A DNA stretch of 64,000 nt from an uncultured Actinomycetes bacterium. Its GTDB lineage: Bacteria > Actinomycetota > Actinomycetes > S36-B12 > UBA10799. Positions 22,969 to 32,541 of the stretch are shown piece after piece. The stretch spans positions 205,786 through 269,785 of the forward strand of contig CAMPEQ010000008.1 of the NCBI GenBank assembly GCA_946803585.1. Reading direction: 5' to 3'. A program made the position numbers and the translations under genes. Every line of letters begins with the position of its first letter. Positions within the stretch are counted from its first letter, which is position 1. The notes below the pieces were generated by a model that saw nothing but the letters and a program-made list of their open reading frames with translations, ran no database searches and had not been told where the DNA came from.

Positions 22969-24330
22969 CTACCGCAGGCTCTCGCTGACTCCCAGGAAAT
23001 CCTTCGATTCTTCCCGCAGGTCAACCGCTCGAGACTGCCGACGGTTGCGAATCGATACCCCGATTGCGCGCACGAAGTCACCCACGACACCGCCAATAAA
23101 CAAGAGCAAGAACGCTGCCAACGACGTCAGGAGTGCCCGCGGACCTAAATCGGACATCTGGCCAGCACCCAGCGATCCACCGGCAATGAACGCAGCGACC
23201 GCTACCACGATCGCTGCCAACACCGCGATCCATAACCGCTCGAACAACGTCGCACGCTGCCGGATTGCCAACGGGGCCTCGCGATGGCCCACCCGTGTTG
23301 CCAATGCACCCGCAACCATCGGAAGGACGAGTAACGCCGGTAGCCAAGCTGCGGCCGCATCGGGAATCGCCGTAAGGAGTGGGAAGGCCGGCACCGCGCC
23401 GACATCCACCGCGAATGGCGAAACCTCTGTCCCTTGCCCAACTGAGAACCCTGTACCGAGGATGAAGGCCCCACCCCACACAAGAGCATTCGGAAGGTAA
23501 GCCACCCCCAGGATCAGCAGCAATATGTTGCCGACCAACCCGGGTGACAAGGCATCGAGCACGGTGAGTCCATCACTGAAGTGCAACGTGAGGGAAACGG
23601 CCAACAAGAGCGCCGAACACAGCACGATGAACATCAGCGCAATGAGCGATGCGCGAACTCGGAGCCGCCACACCGGAGCGACGCGATCGACTAGCGAAGG
23701 CCACAGCCCAGCCGCCCGGCTCGCCCCGCCGCCGAATACCAGGAGCGCAAACAAGCCAGTTCCTATCAGCGCAAGCGGCGCAGATACGCCGAACTCCTCG
23801 CTTCCAGTCGCCGAGGCAACCAGGAGCCCTATCGTCGCGTACACCCCCGAAGCCATTCCCACTGTGGCTCGAACATCGCTCCACAGACATGCACCGCTGC
23901 GCCTCGTAGCCCAGGTTCCGGCCCGCCAGAGCAACCAACCAGGGACCAGTACGAGACCGAAAGGAAGCGCGGAAATCGATCCATCAGGAATCGAGATCGG
24001 GATCTGGTGGGCAGCTAACCAACTGGTGCCAGTGACATGCATGGCGTCGGTGATCGAACCGGACCCAGCACCCAACACCCAAGCAAAGACGACGACTGCA
24101 CCAACACAGAGCAGGGTGAGGATCGCGCTCCATCCCGCGGCTAGCGACCCGGCGACCGGTGCGCTTAGCCGAGCTGCAACCGCATCTGTGCGACTCCGGA
24201 CAACCCGAGTCCAGGCTTGGCGTCGCCCACCCTCGGGTGCGGAATGCCCTGGTGCCCGCGTGGCTGGACGCGATCCACCGTTGCGCTCCCGACGAGCTGC
24301 TTTCCGCTGCTCAAGCCTGCGATACGCCAC
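22969..24330 (-). CDS. DUF6350 / PerM-like integral membrane protein
   Basis: 453 residues. A basic, Arg/Gly-rich N-terminus of about 55 residues is followed by eight or more hydrophobic segments. The segment FGGGASRAAG lies between spans. The location between sucD and purN is that of M. tuberculosis PerM (Rv0955), a divisome-linked protein, and of the DUF6350 family in other Actinobacteria. Function here is inferred from position and architecture only. Start GTG 24330 is tentative; CACTCT lies 6 nt upstream and may be a weak -10. Confidence 0.7.
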   Translation of the reverse strand: MAYRRLEQRKAARRERNGGSRPATRAPGHSAPEGGRRQAWTRVVRSRTDAVAARLSAPVAGSLAAGWSAILTLLCVGAVVVFAWVLGAGSGSITDAMHVTGTSWLAAHQIPISIPDGSISALPFGLVLVPGWLLWRAGTWATRRSGACLWSDVRATVGMASGVYATIGLLVASATGSEEFGVSAPLALIGTGLFALLVFGGGASRAAGLWPSLVDRVAPVWRLRVRASLIALMFIVLCSALLLAVSLTLHFSDGLTVLDALSPGLVGNILLLILGVAYLPNALVWGGAFILGTGFSVGQGTEVSPFAVDVGAVPAFPLLTAIPDAAAAWLPALLVLPMVAGALATRVGHREAPLAIRQRATLFERLWIAVLAAIVVAVAAFIAGGSLGAGQMSDLGPRALLTSLAAFLLLFIGGVVGDFVRAIGVSIRNRRQSRAVDLREESKDFLGVSESLR

Positions 24331-24390
24331 CGATAAAGAGTGCCATGGGATCGGCGATTCTGAAGCCAGAACCGCCGATCTCGCTAGCTG

Positions 24391-25275
24391 TTACAGACCC
24401 TCGATCACATCGCGCATGAGGCGGGCCGTTGCTGAGGGGGTCTTGCCGACCTTGACCCCAGCAGCTTCAAGCGCCTCCTGCTTGGCTGCGGCTGTTCCGG
24501 CAGATCCGGAAACAATCGCGCCAGCGTGACCCATCGTCTTACCTTCGGGTGCGGTAAAGCCTGCAACGTAGCCCACAACAGGTTTGGTGATGTTCTCCGC
24601 GATGTAGGCTGCCGCGCGCTCCTCAGCGTCGCCACCGATCTCGCCAATCATGACGATTGCGTCGGTCTCCGGGTCATCTTCGAATGCCTGTAGGCAGTCG
24701 ATGTGAGTGGTTCCGATAATCGGATCGCCACCGATTCCCACGGCCGTCGAGAAGCCAAGATCTCGCAGCTCGTACATCATCTGGTAGGTCAGTGTGCCGG
24801 ACTTGGAAACAAGCCCGATGCGACCTGCTTTGGAGATTGTGGCCGGAATGATTCCTGCATTCGACTTCCCTGGACTAATCAAACCTGGGCAGTTCGGGCC
24901 AATGATCCGCGTCTTGCCACTCTGTTGTGAGTAGGCGAAGAAGTAAGCGGTGTCGTGAACCGGCACTCCCTCGGTGATCACCACACATAGCGGAATCTCA
25001 GCGTCGATTGCCTCAACGACGGCAGCCTTCGTAAACGCCGGTGGCACAAAGACCACAGAGACGTCTGCGCCAGTCTCGGTCATCGCCTCGGCAACCGAGC
25101 CGAATACTGGAATCTGCTTACCGTCGACGTCGACGCTCTCCCCCGCCTTGCGAGGGTTCACACCGGCAACGATGTTCGTTCCACTAGCCAGCATTCGCTG
25201 GGTGTGCTTCATTCCTTCGGACCCGGTCATTCCTTGAACCAGGACCTTGGAGTCTTGAGTTAAGTAGATCGCCAT
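24391..25275 (-). CDS. sucD: Succinyl-CoA synthetase alpha subunit
   Basis: 294 residues. The CoA-binding N-terminal half has [21 protein letters not shown] and the phosphohistidine segment GHAGAIVSG (His about residue 250) follow. It interconverts succinyl-CoA and succinate with nucleotide phosphorylation. AGGAG precedes ATG 25275. It is 11 bases downstream of sucC on the same strand, so it is one operon. Confidence 0.97.
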   Translation of the reverse strand: MAIYLTQDSKVLVQGMTGSEGMKHTQRMLASGTNIVAGVNPRKAGESVDVDGKQIPVFGSVAEAMTETGADVSVVFVPPAFTKAAVVEAIDAEIPLCVVITEGVPVHDTAYFFAYSQQSGKTRIIGPNCPGLISPGKSNAGIIPATISKAGRIGLVSKSGTLTYQMMYELRDLGFSTAVGIGGDPIIGTTHIDCLQAFEDDPETDAIVMIGEIGGDAEERAAAYIAENITKPVVGYVAGFTAPEGKTMGHAGAIVSGSAGTAAAKQEALEAAGVKVGKTPSATARLMRDVIEGL

Positions 25276-25286
25276 GGTGATCGCTC

Positions 25287-26459
25287 CTAAGCGTTTGCGA
25301 GTTCGGCGACCCGGCGAGCGGCGTCGTCCATCGTGTCAACAAGTTCGATGATGTCGTGCTCGGCCTCATCCAGGATGCGGCGTCCTTCGTCAGCGTTATT
25401 GCCATCAAGTCGGCAAACGAGTGGCTTGGTGACCGCAACTCCCTGACTAGTCAGAAGTTCGATTGCTTGAACAATTCCGTTGGCAACCGCGTCACAGGAG
25501 GTGATTCCGCCGAATACGTTGACGAACACCGCCTTGACGTCCGGGTCACCCAGAATCACGTCGAGGCCATTGGCCATTACCTCGGCGGATGCGCCGCCAC
25601 CGATATCCAGGAAGTTAGCGGGCTTAACCCCGCCGAACTCTTCACCGGCGTAGGCAACAACGTCCAGCGTGCTCATGACCAAGCCGGCACCATTACCGAT
25701 AATGCCAACCTCACCGTCGAGTTTGACGTAGTTCAAGCCAAGCTCGGTCGCCTTGAGCTCAAGAGCATCAGTCTCGGCGTTGTCGACAAGCGCGGCTTGA
25801 TCTGGGTGACGGAACATCGCGTTCTCGTCCAAGGTGACCTTGCCGTCGAGGGCAAGGATCTTGCCGGAGGGGTCTTTCACCAGTGGATTGACCTCAACCA
25901 AGGTCGCGTCTTCACCAACGAAGGTGTCCCACAGCGTCACGAGCACGTCAGCGACCTGGTCGGCAACATCGGCAGGGAAGTTTGCAGTAGCAACGATCTC
26001 TTCTGCCTTCGCCTTGTCGACCCCGTTCAACGGATCGATCAGCACCTTGGCCAGGGCCGTCGGATTGTTAACCGCAACCTCTTCGATCTCGACGCCACCT
26101 TCAACACTTGCCATCGCCAGGAAGCACCGATTCGCCCGGTCGAGTAGGAAGGAGACGTAGTACTCCTCTTCGATATCACTGGCCTCAGTGATGAGCACTT
26201 TGCCGACCGTGTGTCCCTTGATATCGAGACCCAAGATGGCTTCGGCCTTCTCGGCAGCCTCTTCGGGGGTCTCAGCGAGCTTCACACCCCCCGCTTTACC
26301 GCGCCCGCCAACTTTGACCTGGGCCTTGACGACAACTGTCTTCCCGATTCGCTGAGCAGCTGCCAACGCATCTGCTGCGACAGTGACGACTTCGCCACTC
26401 TGGGTCGGCACATCATGCGCCGCGAACAGTTCTTTGGCTTGGTATTCGTAAAGATCCAC
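25287..26459 (-). CDS. sucC: Succinyl-CoA synthetase beta subunit
   Basis: 390 residues, ATP-grasp fold. [12 protein letters not shown] at the N-terminus and [15 protein letters not shown] are the nucleotide-binding signatures; [19 protein letters not shown] and VFGGITSCD belong to the C-terminal ligase domain. GTG 26459 is chosen since GGAG lies 7 nt upstream; an in-frame start at 26486 has no site. The upstream neighbour is the mutase B12 subunit, which makes or uses succinyl-CoA. Confidence 0.96.
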   Translation of the reverse strand: MDLYEYQAKELFAAHDVPTQSGEVVTVAADALAAAQRIGKTVVVKAQVKVGGRGKAGGVKLAETPEEAAEKAEAILGLDIKGHTVGKVLITEASDIEEEYYVSFLLDRANRCFLAMASVEGGVEIEEVAVNNPTALAKVLIDPLNGVDKAKAEEIVATANFPADVADQVADVLVTLWDTFVGEDATLVEVNPLVKDPSGKILALDGKVTLDENAMFRHPDQAALVDNAETDALELKATELGLNYVKLDGEVGIIGNGAGLVMSTLDVVAYAGEEFGGVKPANFLDIGGGASAEVMANGLDVILGDPDVKAVFVNVFGGITSCDAVANGIVQAIELLTSQGVAVTKPLVCRLDGNNADEGRRILDEAEHDIIELVDTMDDAARRVAELANA

Positions 26460-26533
26460 GTGCCAACTCCACAAGAGACTTCTCATGGCTAGGGCGTAGC
26501 GTCAACTCGGTGAGTCGCGCACATCTACTAGCC

Positions 26534-26566
26534 GGTTGGTGCCTGCCAACCAAGGCCTTCCGGCCT
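26534..26566. terminator. Tandem hairpins after the mutase small subunit gene
   Basis: Two adjacent inverted repeats: GGTTGG/CCAACC (26534-26551, 6-nt loop) and AGGCC/GGCCT (26553-26566, 4-nt loop). They lie 35-67 bases past the stop at 26601 on the minus strand and before sucC. They may end or attenuate transcription; there is no T-run. Confidence 0.45.
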
Positions 26567-26600
26567 CGAACAGGCGTGTACGAGCTTAGACGTATGCCTG

Positions 26601-27050
26601 CTAGGCAGCAGTGGCTGGGCCTGCTGCGGCCCGCACCCAATCGACAATCTCGGTGGTCGTCGTGCCCGGAGTGAACACCTTCGCAACACCAATCTCCCGC
26701 AATGGCGCAATGTCATCCTCAGGAATGATCCCGCCGCCAAAGACCACGATATCGCTGGCATCACGCTCGTCTAACAGCTCAATCACCGCCTTGAACAACG
26801 TCATATGAGCCCCGGAGAGTACAGACATGCCAATCGCGTCGACATCTTCCTGAATGGCCGCATCCACGATCATTTCCGGCGTCTGATGTAGTCCGGTGTA
26901 GACAACCTCAATCCCGGCGTCACGTAGGGCTCGGGCGACGACTTTGGCACCTCGATCGTGTCCGTCTAGCCCCGGCTTGGCGACGAGTACGCGGATCGGG
27001 CCCCCTGGACCGTCAGCAACTTCCGTGACCTCCGCAGCAGCCTGCGCCAT
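26601..27050 (-). CDS. Cobalamin-binding small subunit of a split acyl-CoA mutase
   Basis: 149 residues, a stand-alone B12 domain. [10 protein letters not shown] carries the DxHxxG motif whose His ligates cobalt in base-off binding. SVLSGAH and [10 protein letters not shown] match the other nucleotide-tail contacts. Start ATG 27050 has GAGGGAG 6 nt upstream; a longer in-frame start at 27116 has none. The catalytic partner is most likely the large subunit at 1432-3012. The location between pcrA and sucC recalls Streptomyces IcmB (SCO4800), so it could serve more than one mutase large chain. Confidence 0.85.
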   Translation of the reverse strand: MAQAAAEVTEVADGPGGPIRVLVAKPGLDGHDRGAKVVARALRDAGIEVVYTGLHQTPEMIVDAAIQEDVDAIGMSVLSGAHMTLFKAVIELLDERDASDIVVFGGGIIPEDDIAPLREIGVAKVFTPGTTTTEIVDWVRAAAGPATAA

Positions 27051-27134
27051 GACAACTCCCTCGCTTCGGTGACAAATCTGCAGGGACTTCGCCGATCGGG
27101 CTAACAACGAAAACAACCCTTGAACGACAAGATT

Positions 27135-27150
27135 CCCTCTACGGAGAGGG
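27135..27150. repeat. Stem-loop in divergent mutase-small-subunit/lipase region
   Basis: CCCTCT, 4-nt ACGG loop, AGAGGG: a perfect 6-bp inverted repeat in the 176-base region between divergent starts 27050 and 27227. Its role, operator or leader hairpin, is unknown. Confidence 0.35.
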
Positions 27151-27213
27151 TATCCGGGGAAAAAACTTAGTAAGAGTCGAGGTCGATTCCGCCCTCGATC
27201 GAGCTCTATCCGT

Positions 27214-27219
27214 TACCTT
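27214..27219 (+). promoter_or_regulatory. -10-like hexamer for leaderless hydrolase
   Basis: TACCTT, 7 nt before ATG 27227, without a Shine-Dalgarno. Confidence 0.55.
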
Positions 27220-27226
27220 TCTTCAC

Positions 27227-28225
27227 ATGCCTAACGAGCGTTTTGATTCGGTGGGACCCATATCGCGTACAAGGGATCGCATGCGCCGCGTTCGAATTGG
27301 CGGACGTAAAGCGCGCAAATCCCTGCTAACGCCTGCCGGGCTCAAGGGTGTACTTGTCGAGGTCGCCTGGCTATCCACCCACGTTGCGCTCTATCCCATG
27401 GGCCTCATCGAAGAACGTGCTCGCGAGGAGGTTCTGCGCCACAACCTCGAAGGGCTCCCGCCGGTTCAACGCGGTCTCATCATTGGCGATGTTGAGGCGG
27501 CCGGAACGCCCATCATCATGGTTCACGGCGTCATCGACAACCATTCAATCTTCACGGTTCTGCGACGCAGCCTCAGTCGGCGCGGATTCGGCAGAGTAAT
27601 CAGCTTGAACTACTCACCACTGTCCGACGATGTGCGTCGGGTATCTCGGCGGCTTGCGATGCTTGTGGAGTCCGTTTGTCGAGAGACCGGCTACGAGCGC
27701 GTACACATTGTTGGCCACTCGATGGGTGGAGTCGTTGCTCGCCACTACGTCCAGTGCGAGGGAGGTGACGATCGCGTCCACACCCTCGTCACCCTCGGAT
27801 CGCCACATCAGGGCTCGGCCTACGCGCGCGTTTTGCCGCACTCCTTGGCCCGGCAACTGCGACCAAACAGCGAGTTCGTTCAGGAACTGTCGGAACCAAG
27901 TCCGAACTGCCGAACGCGAATGATCGCCATCTGGTCAGACCTCGACCAAGTCATCATCCCCCAGCGCAACGCGCGGATAGTTCATCCCGATCTGAACGCG
28001 CGCAACGTATTCATCCGCGGGGTAGGTCACATGTCACTACCGGTTGATGGTCGCGTGGTCCACGAGATCACGACGGCGCTCTCTCACCTAGACCCCGACG
28101 GAACAACAGTTGCGGCGGGAGCGACCTCGATCGCAAGTAGTACCGGGCGCCAAGCTCCTGCTTCCGCGAGTCGCCCAGTAGCAACCAAGGCGTATCAAGA
28201 TCGGGCATCGCGCACTGCTCGATAG
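27227..28225 (+). CDS. Alpha/beta hydrolase, lipase-like
   Basis: 332 residues. The oxyanion strand MVHGVIDNHSIF is followed by the nucleophile elbow GHSMGG (Ser). A late DLDQVI and GVGHMSLP supply the likely Asp and His. It resembles triacylglycerol lipase/esterase proteins of the PF01674/PF12697 type. It has no clear signal peptide: the N-terminus is strongly basic and a short hydrophobic stretch (about 43-58) may attach it to the membrane. The C-terminal 45 residues are Ala/Ser/Thr-rich and variable. Substrate unknown. Probably leaderless and monocistronic. Confidence 0.78.
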   Translation: MPNERFDSVGPISRTRDRMRRVRIGGRKARKSLLTPAGLKGVLVEVAWLSTHVALYPMGLIEERAREEVLRHNLEGLPPVQRGLIIGDVEAAGTPIIMVHGVIDNHSIFTVLRRSLSRRGFGRVISLNYSPLSDDVRRVSRRLAMLVESVCRETGYERVHIVGHSMGGVVARHYVQCEGGDDRVHTLVTLGSPHQGSAYARVLPHSLARQLRPNSEFVQELSEPSPNCRTRMIAIWSDLDQVIIPQRNARIVHPDLNARNVFIRGVGHMSLPVDGRVVHEITTALSHLDPDGTTVAAGATSIASSTGRQAPASASRPVATKAYQDRASRTAR

Positions 28226-28326
28226 AGGCAGCTTCCTCCCCGACCACTCAGCCAAACGGATGAGTCTGCCGGCAATGCGTCATTCGAGTGGCGCTACCAT
28301 CACCGCTCTCGTATTCTTCTTACCCT

Positions 28327-29082
28327 ATGTTGAAGTTCACTAAGACCCGCGCCGCAATCGTCGGCGGCGCAGCCTCGGCTGCTCTGCTGGGCGGAGTCCT
28401 CATCGCGTCGTCGACCGCAACTGTGCAGGCCACAGGTGAAGGCGACCCAGTCGCGGCAGCACTTGAGACTCAATCGGCAGCGCCAGAGTCCACCGCACCT
28501 GCACAGCCCAAGATCCCGCTCTACTACCTTCCACCAGCGCCCGACCCTGCGACTGTCCCGGCCGGGAACTCCAAGAAGGCCAAGCGGATGGCAAAGGCCC
28601 TGGCCAAGAACAAGAAGGATCCGTTCCCGGTAATTGCACCCATCGATGGTGCGCCGGTAACCGGATCCTTTGGTACGACCGGCCCCTACTGGGCGGTCGC
28701 CCACTCAGGTTCGGATATCTCCGCAACTACCGGCACGCCGGTCAAAGCCGTGGTCAGTGGAAACATCAAATCGATCTTCGTCCACCCGTCCTACGGAACG
28801 GTCGTTCGCCTCGTACGCAAGGACAATGTCGAGATTTGGTACTGCCATCTCTCGCGACCACTCGTCCTTCCCGGTCAGCACGTCGACCAAGGGACGATTA
28901 TTGGTGAGGTTGGCGCAACCGGCAATACCACCGGACCGCATTTGCACTTGGAAGTTCGGGTCGATCACACGCCGACCGATCCGTTGCAGTTCTTCCTCAC
29001 CACGCCAGGCGAACCCGCCGATCCGCCAGCCTGGGCGGCTGCATATCGAGAAGACCCTCCAGCCGGATCATCGATCCTCTGA
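28327..29082 (+). CDS. Secreted M23 (LytM) peptidoglycan endopeptidase
   Basis: 251 residues. A signal peptide (hydrophobic about 10-28) is followed by a Pro/Ala-rich linker and then an M23 domain (about 110-225). Zinc ligands are visible in HSGSD (HxxxD) and GPHLHLEV (HxH). It would cut peptidoglycan cross-bridges or activate an amidase. ATG 28327 is directly preceded by TACCCT, and TATTCT lies at 28312-28317, so the leader is very short. It converges on a second M23 gene with 36 bases between stops. Confidence 0.88.
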   Translation: MLKFTKTRAAIVGGAASAALLGGVLIASSTATVQATGEGDPVAAALETQSAAPESTAPAQPKIPLYYLPPAPDPATVPAGNSKKAKRMAKALAKNKKDPFPVIAPIDGAPVTGSFGTTGPYWAVAHSGSDISATTGTPVKAVVSGNIKSIFVHPSYGTVVRLVRKDNVEIWYCHLSRPLVLPGQHVDQGTIIGEVGATGNTTGPHLHLEVRVDHTPTDPLQFFLTTPGEPADPPAWAAAYREDPPAGSSIL

Positions 29083-29118
29083 CCGACGTCTTCCCGAGGC
29101 ATTAGTTCCTGCCGGTCG

Positions 29119-29862
29119 TTACTTCATTTTCTTGCTGATCTTCCCTGATGGCCATAGGTACTCTTCTGGGTTCTTGGGCTTGTCGTTAACTCGCACTTCG
29201 AGGTGAAGATGTGGCCCACTCGTTCGTCCAGTCATTCCGACTGTCCCGATTGCTTCACCTGCTTTGACCCGATCACCCTTGCTCACCTTCACGTTGTCGA
29301 GGTGAGCCATCCAGATCTCAGTCTTTGGGCCGATCTTGATTCGCACTAGGTTGCCGTAGGCGCCCTCGTAGTTTGCCGACACAACCTTCCCATCCGTTAG
29401 TGCGCGAATTAGCCGCCCCTCGTTGGTGGCGAGGTCAAGACCCGTGTGGTAGCCGCTCGACCAGCTTCCGGGAACACCAAATCGGGCCGTCATTGAGTAT
29501 TTTGCGACCGGGATGTACCAGCCAGACTCTAGAAGCGCTGGGTCCTTCTTCTTGGGCTCAGGTCCCGGCTCGACGGCAACCGGTGCTGCTGTCGTGACGA
29601 CTGGTTCGGGGGTTGCAGGTGTCACTAGTGCGGCATCAAACGGTGCGGGAACTTCCGAGACCCCAATAGCTGCAAGCGTAGGCTCGGGGAGCGGTTGCGG
29701 ACCTAGCGAACCCGCAGGAACTGCGGCCTCTTGATCGACAGTCGCGGCTTGTGCATCGGTCGACAGGGCCCAGGAGAGGGCCGCGAAAGACGCAAGCACA
29801 ACTCCTGTTCCGACTGCGACGTGCTCAATCCGCTTCTGCGTGCTCAAGTGCGACGTAGACAT
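29119..29862 (-). CDS. Secreted M23 (LytM) peptidoglycan endopeptidase
   Basis: 247 residues. The N-terminal hydrophobic segment (about 14-33) ends at DAQAAT and looks like a signal peptide. A Pro/Val/Thr-rich linker (about 40-105) precedes the M23 domain. Zinc ligands are in HTGLD and GPHLHLEV. ATG 29862 is chosen because GGAG lies 4 nt upstream and the extra 30 residues of a start at 29952 do not look like a signal sequence. It is downstream of pcrA on the same strand but separated by about 270 bases. The protein is paralogous to the preceding M23 enzyme, with a quite different linker. Confidence 0.87.
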   Translation of the reverse strand: MSTSHLSTQKRIEHVAVGTGVVLASFAALSWALSTDAQAATVDQEAAVPAGSLGPQPLPEPTLAAIGVSEVPAPFDAALVTPATPEPVVTTAAPVAVEPGPEPKKKDPALLESGWYIPVAKYSMTARFGVPGSWSSGYHTGLDLATNEGRLIRALTDGKVVSANYEGAYGNLVRIKIGPKTEIWMAHLDNVKVSKGDRVKAGEAIGTVGMTGRTSGPHLHLEVRVNDKPKNPEEYLWPSGKISKKMK

Positions 29863-30129
29863 TCTGCTCCGTACGAATCGGCGCGCAGCAGTAGTGAACG
29901 GCACGCAGTCTGGTGGTGCAGGAACCGGCGGCATGCATCCGCCCATAACCAATCGCGATCGGTACTCAAGTGGGATCGCCGACGAGCACGCGAGAGTGGG
30001 CGCTCGCTCTCTTACTTTGGTCTTACTACTTCCTTCACCAAAGGTACGTGGAACAATTCCGACTATTCCGATGTAAGGGACATTTCAGGCGTGTGATCTG
30101 ACTCCCACCCGATCGGGTGACGGCGCTAG
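29863..30129. other. Intergenic region between M23 gene and pcrA
   Basis: The largest gene-free stretch, about 270 bases. It holds a perfect 14-bp palindrome CACCCGATCGGGTG at 30106-30119, just after the pcrA stop, which may act as a weak terminator, and a GCGAG/CTCGC inverted repeat near 29990-30010. I searched it for the c-di-AMP (ydaO/yuaA) riboswitch core because M23 genes often carry one, and did not see it. Confidence 0.4.
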
Positions 30130-32481
30130 CTACAGGCGTTCGACAGGGGCGTAGCGCAACAGCAAGCGCTTAACGCCCTCTCCGCCGAAGTCGATGCTGA
30201 CTTCCGCTGACTCCCCTGATCCGGTCACGGTCACTACTGTTCCCATCCCAAAACGTGGATGAAGAACCCGCTCACCCGGAGAAAGGTCCAATACCTCCCG
30301 ATTACCCGGCGATTTGACTCCCGGACGGCTAGCTGCCCGCGACAGCTCCGGCGACGTCCCTAAGGCTCCACCCTTGCGCCGTGCTGTGCCGCTGCGACGG
30401 TAAGCATCGGGGTCGGCTCTGCGAGCGCCTGACCCCTCGTACCCGCTGGAATAGCTACTGGGCGCCGAGCCAACCCTGCGAGCGGAGAACACAGCAGCCT
30501 CATCTCGACGCCACGTTAGGAGTTCTTCGGGTAACTCATCAAGGAAGCGACTCGGCGGGCTGTTCATCGGTGCACCCCATTGGCGCCGAACAATCGCGCG
30601 TGAGACGTACAACCGCTCCCGGGCTCGGGTGATCCCCACATAGGCCAAGCGACGTTCTTCCTCCATGTCGTTACGATCAGAGGCTCGCTGGTGAGGGAAG
30701 ATTCCCTCTTCCATCCCGGTCAAGAACACCACTGGGAACTCCAGGCCTTTGGCCGTATGCAGCGTCATGAGGGTCAGCAGGCCACCGTCTGCATCGGGTA
30801 TCTCATCGGAGTCAGCCACGAGGGAGATCCGCTCAAGGAAGTCCTCCAGACTCGTCCCCGGGTAGTCCCGCTCGAACTCGGCCGCGACTGACTCGAGTTC
30901 AGTGAGGTTCTCGATTCGGGCCTCGTCCTGCGGGTCGCGGCTCTCCTTGAGAGTGATCAGGTACCCGGTTTGCTCGAGGATCTCGTGGACCAGGTCACCG
31001 GCCCCCAACCCGCCCTTCCATTCGCTGCGCAGGTGATCCATCATCGCTACGAAGGAACTGATGGACTTTACCGAGCGCTTCGCTAGCCCGGTCGTATCGT
31101 CGACCAATCTCAGCGCATCACCGAATGAGATCCGCTCCCGCGCGGCAATCGCTTCAACCGCACCAATGGCGGTGTCCCCGATCCCCCGTCGCGGGGTATT
31201 GACGATGCGCCGCAAGGCGATGTCATCGTGGGGGTTCACTAGGGCGCGTAGGTAGGCGACGATGTCGCGGACCTCTTTGCGCTCATAGAACCGAACCGCA
31301 CCAACGACTCGGTACGGCAAGCCGAGGCGAATCAGGACCTCCTCCACGGCACGCGACTGGGCGTTGGTCCGATAGAAGACCGCAATGTCCTCCGCGCTGT
31401 ACTTGCCCGCGTTGATCAGGTCGAGCACCTCGTTAGCGACAAAAGCCGCCTCGTCGTTCTCATCGTCGGCTACGTACCCAGTAATCTGCTCCCCCGCGCC
31501 CTCGGCGGTCCACAAGTGTTTGGGTCGCCGATCAGCATTGCGCGCAATCACCGCGTTCGCCGCGCTCAGGATGTTCTGCGTGGACCGATAGTTCTGCTCC
31601 AAGAGCACCACCCGCGCATCGGGATAGTCCTGCTCGAAATCATCAATATTGCGGATCGTTGCACCGCGGAAGGCATAGATCGATTGATCTGCGTCACCAA
31701 CAACACAGAGCTCCGCGACACCGAGGTCCGTATTCGGATCGGCGATCCCCTCCACCGACATCGAGTGTCCAGCCAACTCCCGAACCAACACATATTGCGC
31801 GTGATTGGTGTCTTGATATTCATCCACGAGGACGTGACTGAACCGCTCCCGGTAGCGCCGGGCTACCTCCGGGAACCCCTGGAGCAGACTCACCGTGTGC
31901 CCGATCAAGTCGTCGAAGTCAGCGGCGCCTGCTCGCGCCAAGCGCTCCTGGTAAAGCGTGTAGACCGAGGAGGTCACTTTGTCTGGCGGAGATGTCGCCA
32001 TACCTGCGAAAGCCTCGGGGTCGATGAGCTCGTTCTTCTGATTCGAGATCGCCGATGCCAACATGCGTGGGGTATAGCGCTTGGTATCGAGATCCAACTC
32101 CTTGGAGATATTGGCTAGCAGCCGCTGCGAATCATTGGAGTCATAGATAGAGAAGTTGGTCGGAAGATCCAGGAACGTAGCCTCGCGGCGCAGAATTCGA
32201 ACGCAGGCTGAGTGAAATGTCGAGACCTGCATTGCAGCTGCGCGCGATCCGACCAGTTCAACTACCCGTTCGCGCATCTCCGCGGCAGCCTTGTTGGTGA
32301 AAGTAATGGCCAGAATCTCGTATGGAGCGACCCTTCGATCCCGAACCACATGACCGATTCGTCGCGTCAGCACACGGGTCTTACCCGATCCCGCACCGGC
32401 CACGACAAGCAGCGGGCTGCCCTCATGGAGAACTGCCTCGCGTTGCCGATCGTTGAGATCGTCCAAGAGCGGGTCAGCCAT
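30130..32481 (-). CDS. pcrA: ATP-dependent DNA helicase PcrA/UvrD
   Basis: 783 residues, superfamily 1A. Motifs in order: Walker A GAGSGKTRVL, motif Ia TFTNKAAAEM, motif II VDEYQDTN, motif III GDADQSIYAFRGA, motif IV YRS, motif V TLHTAKGLEF and motif VI VGITRARERL. A C-terminal Tudor-like domain (GERVLHPRFGMG) contacts RNA polymerase in homologues. It acts in nucleotide excision repair and replication-fork maintenance. Start ATG 32481 is preceded by TAGGAT with a 6-nt spacer, so it is probably leaderless. Confidence 0.96.
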   Translation of the reverse strand: MADPLLDDLNDRQREAVLHEGSPLLVVAGAGSGKTRVLTRRIGHVVRDRRVAPYEILAITFTNKAAAEMRERVVELVGSRAAAMQVSTFHSACVRILRREATFLDLPTNFSIYDSNDSQRLLANISKELDLDTKRYTPRMLASAISNQKNELIDPEAFAGMATSPPDKVTSSVYTLYQERLARAGAADFDDLIGHTVSLLQGFPEVARRYRERFSHVLVDEYQDTNHAQYVLVRELAGHSMSVEGIADPNTDLGVAELCVVGDADQSIYAFRGATIRNIDDFEQDYPDARVVLLEQNYRSTQNILSAANAVIARNADRRPKHLWTAEGAGEQITGYVADDENDEAAFVANEVLDLINAGKYSAEDIAVFYRTNAQSRAVEEVLIRLGLPYRVVGAVRFYERKEVRDIVAYLRALVNPHDDIALRRIVNTPRRGIGDTAIGAVEAIAARERISFGDALRLVDDTTGLAKRSVKSISSFVAMMDHLRSEWKGGLGAGDLVHEILEQTGYLITLKESRDPQDEARIENLTELESVAAEFERDYPGTSLEDFLERISLVADSDEIPDADGGLLTLMTLHTAKGLEFPVVFLTGMEEGIFPHQRASDRNDMEEERRLAYVGITRARERLYVSRAIVRRQWGAPMNSPPSRFLDELPEELLTWRRDEAAVFSARRVGSAPSSYSSGYEGSGARRADPDAYRRSGTARRKGGALGTSPELSRAASRPGVKSPGNREVLDLSPGERVLHPRFGMGTVVTVTGSGESAEVSIDFGGEGVKRLLLRYAPVERL

Positions 32482-32487
32482 CAGGCG

Positions 32488-32493
32488 ATCCTA
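32488..32493 (-). promoter_or_regulatory. -10-like hexamer for leaderless pcrA
   Basis: TAGGAT on the minus strand, 6 nt before ATG 32481. It is the same hexamer and spacing as at purN. Confidence 0.55.
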
Positions 32494-32541
32494 GTTACTC
32501 GCTCTGACGATGCCGTAGATGGCTACCGGTTCTCCGCTACT

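Noticed and set aside
22592-23500. 302-codon open frame on the plus strand opposite purN and the PerM-like gene
   Set aside because: Antisense to two supported genes, and the residue composition is that of a shadow frame.
23525-24529. 334-codon open frame on the plus strand opposite the PerM-like gene
   Set aside because: It is antisense to a multi-span membrane protein gene in a conserved position, lacks a ribosome site, and its translation is low-complexity Pro/Arg/Thr typical of GC-rich shadow frames.
27051-27226. Cobalamin riboswitch before the B12 subunit gene
   Set aside because: The B12-box text and helix set are absent; only one short stem-loop is present.
29083-29118. Terminator between the convergent M23 genes
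   Set aside because: Only a 5-bp GACCG/CGGTC match with a long loop; not convincing.
29863-30129. c-di-AMP (ydaO/yuaA) riboswitch before the M23 gene
   Set aside because: The conserved core could not be found on the minus strand; the 5' sequence shows only short inverted repeats.
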